A stretch of 64,000 nucleotides of DNA from NCBI GenBank assembly GCA_032158295.1, contig CM063254.1, positions 4,742,326-4,806,325 on the forward strand, given 5' to 3'. The translations under genes were made by a program, and so were the position numbers. Origin of the DNA: Pycnopodia helianthoides (taxonomy: Eukaryota; Echinodermata; Asteroidea; Forcipulatida; Asteriidae). The notes under the pieces are model-generated. The model saw only the letters and a list, made by a program, of their open reading frames with translations, did not search any database and was not told the DNA's origin. This document shows positions 59,201-62,200 of this stretch, one piece after another; the first letter of the stretch is position 1, and every line of letters begins with the position of its first letter.

Positions 59201-62200
59201 GTATCGCATAGTGGTGAATCAATAGGGGTTTCTGTTCCTGGTACACAATCTACAACTATCTTTCAGCTAACAGCATGGTTCTTATAAAGTGACTTTTTTA
59301 GAGCTTGTCTGCTGCGTTTAGGAGCGATCGACACCAAACCCCATATTATTATTATTATTCATTCGGCCATTTCTCAAAACAAATTAAAAACATACAAATA
59401 CAAATAAACAATAAATAACTTTTAGCAAGACAGTAAGGCAAGAAGAGAGAAAAAATATGCCTAAATACATATATCAATAATTAAACAAATAATAAACAGA
59501 TAAATAAACTTTAAAAAACAAGTAATGTTCTCTATGAATTAGAAACCCCAGCCTAGACCAGGCGCGGTTCTAGAACCAATATTTGTGTGGGGGGCTAGAC
59601 CCTTCGCAAGTGACATCACCCTCTAACTTTCACTACTGCTATTTCTTCTTCTTCTTTTTTGGGGGGGGGGAGGAGTTGACACTAACTTGGACCTCACCTG
59701 ATGCTGGGCTTACTACAGAAATTCCTGGTGTGGCATCAAGGCTGAAGTCAAAAGTGCATTGACCTTCAGAGCAGCTACAGGGTATAGTGTTCACAATCAC
59801 CTCCACCTGCAAAGTTATAAGCAAAGAATGATCATAATAACTTGTCTTGCTGCAAAACCTGAGGCACTCAAGTTTTAACATGGAATTTGAAGGTATCACT
59901 TGTTCTTCAATAGTTTTTGTGAAAGATGAAGCCCAAACTGAAATCATGTCCAAAACAGTTTTATTTCAAGGCACCAACATTTTCAGAATTTCAATCAAAC
60001 ATTTCATTTTAACATAATGTGCGACCTTGACAAGGTTGTCTTGTCTTTTCCTTTTTTTTCTGGCTATCAGCCAAATCTTTTACATTTCATTGTTTTTACT
60101 ATGTTTTATCCAAACAATCCAGTAAAAGCACAGGCGGGTGCAAACGGATCCAGTAGAGAGTACAATACTTTGTTGCTTTTCAAGTGCAATCTCTTTCTTC
60201 ACTCAAAAGAAACTGTATCTAAACATGGTATTGCAAGTTGACAAACTAAGTCTCGAGGAGCAGCCGAGGGAACTAGTTTGTCAACTTGCTACACCGAGGG
60301 GAGCTGATATCGACTGTCCACCCAAAGGAAACCATGTTGTATCTGTTCTACTTTACCTCATACCTCTGTAGTTTGTCATCATTGAGCTAGAGAAAACACG
60401 GATTGACATTTACGTGTGCTGCCATTTAGCCAGGCGATGCTTGCTCGTGTGTACTAACACCTGTGCGACAGTTCCAGTGGGTAATCTTTGTTTAAACAAA
60501 AAAATTAATACAATTTAAGTAAATACGGAAGCAATGTGGACCAACCTGAGTATTTTCATGGGGCGTCCGTAGGAATTCTCCTGGTATGGGTGCCATGAAG
60601 AGCTGTCCTTCGCTTAAACGTTCAAATAAAATGTCAACCTCATTGCCATTTAGTCTATCGCCATCCACCTGTCAAAAAAAGAGGAATTAACCTTTAGTTC
60701 TCAAGACTTGTGTCTGAGTAACTGCTCCCCTCCCCCCCCCCACAAACATAATCATGACAGTGGTAATAACAAAGATCTACTTTGACCGCCATTTTACGAT
60801 TAAAATCACACCTGAGGTGTGGCATACTTTAGTGGTCCCAACCTCAGAGGAAAGAGAAGCTTTGTAAATGGGACCCTGGTTTACACTTTATACAGGGAGG
60901 GGCTCTTTAGTAGTCTCCCATTGTCTTTCACATCTTTGGACCAGAGAGTGGAATGTGTACTGAGTTGTCAATTTTTGTCCTTGTTCAGGGCTTCTTTAAT
61001 AATAATAACAATGAATAACTAGCTTTTATATATTGATACATCTACAGGCGTCTCAAAGCATTACTATTAATTTTTTGAGACTAGTTTTTGAGATTTTTTG
61101 GATTATGAGGGTTTTACAAGGGTTGGTTGTTTTTTCGCTTGACTTTACCTCCATCAAAGGTTGGCTTCCACCTTTGGATGTCCACTCCACTCTCCAGGTG
61201 TATCCCCCACATGTGCCTTGTCTTCCGACATCGAGGGCGCCGATGTCCAGGTTAGACTGGAGTAATTCCTTGAGTTTGCCTGCTGTGGCCTGACAAGGCA
61301 CTGTTTACAATAACACAAAAGAACCGGTGGCTGGTCTTTAAAGAATACCCCATCCTTAACATTTAATTTCTCCATTCCTTCAAGATTGAGACTAGATAGC
61401 TCAGTTGGTAAAGCGCCGGCAACTTAAACAGGAGGTTGCTGGTTCAAGTCCCACTTTAGTAAACTTTTCTTTGTTCAACCGCAAATTATTTAAGTGTTAT
61501 TTGTTTGTTTAGCAAACTTGTATCTAATTGTATCTAAAAGTGTTGGATACCTGTGGAAAGCTCTTTTCCTACAGAATTCAAATCACTATAAAGAGGAGAT
61601 TTTGTTCTCCTTTTGTGGGAAATGGTCATATTTTTTCAAACAGTAATGACGAGAAATATAACAAAGATTGTACTCATCACTGACCTTGGATCACACTTCC
61701 ATACAGCCCGAGATCAAATGTTCCACTGATCGGTGGTGTCGCCCTCGCTTGACGCACGACAGAAATGCTGACACCTGCCGGCCATGCGGTACTGTTAGCG
61801 TACACAGCTCTGTCAGTCTCATTCACCATCAGATCTGCATTCTCAATTCCTAGCAGGGGATAGTCGAATCCGCACTTTGCAGACGTGAGGGTGATGTCGT
61901 AGCTGTAGCCGTGCTGTTGCACATTCGCATCGCTGACTAGGACACCGTTGGGTCTGGCCGGTCGTTGTACACGTATGTCTGGAGGGACAAAGAAGTCACA
62001 AACACTGAGAACTGTCTCATTAATTTTTTTTTAATGTTTTTCTCAGCAAATTAGAAAGAAAAAAAATGAAGACAGTATTTTTCCCATTGCAAATGACAAA
62101 TGACCAACAGATAAGAAGTGTGGTAACTGAGCAGTCTAGAGCACTCAGCTTAAGCTCTGGGCTCACTTTCTCCGAAGCTCGTCTCGAGGCAAGTTCTAGA

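Noticed and set aside
61389..61460. Functional tRNA gene
   Set aside because: A and B boxes are present but the acceptor stem and anticodon arm do not pair convincingly, and a sibling remnant exists at 49638.
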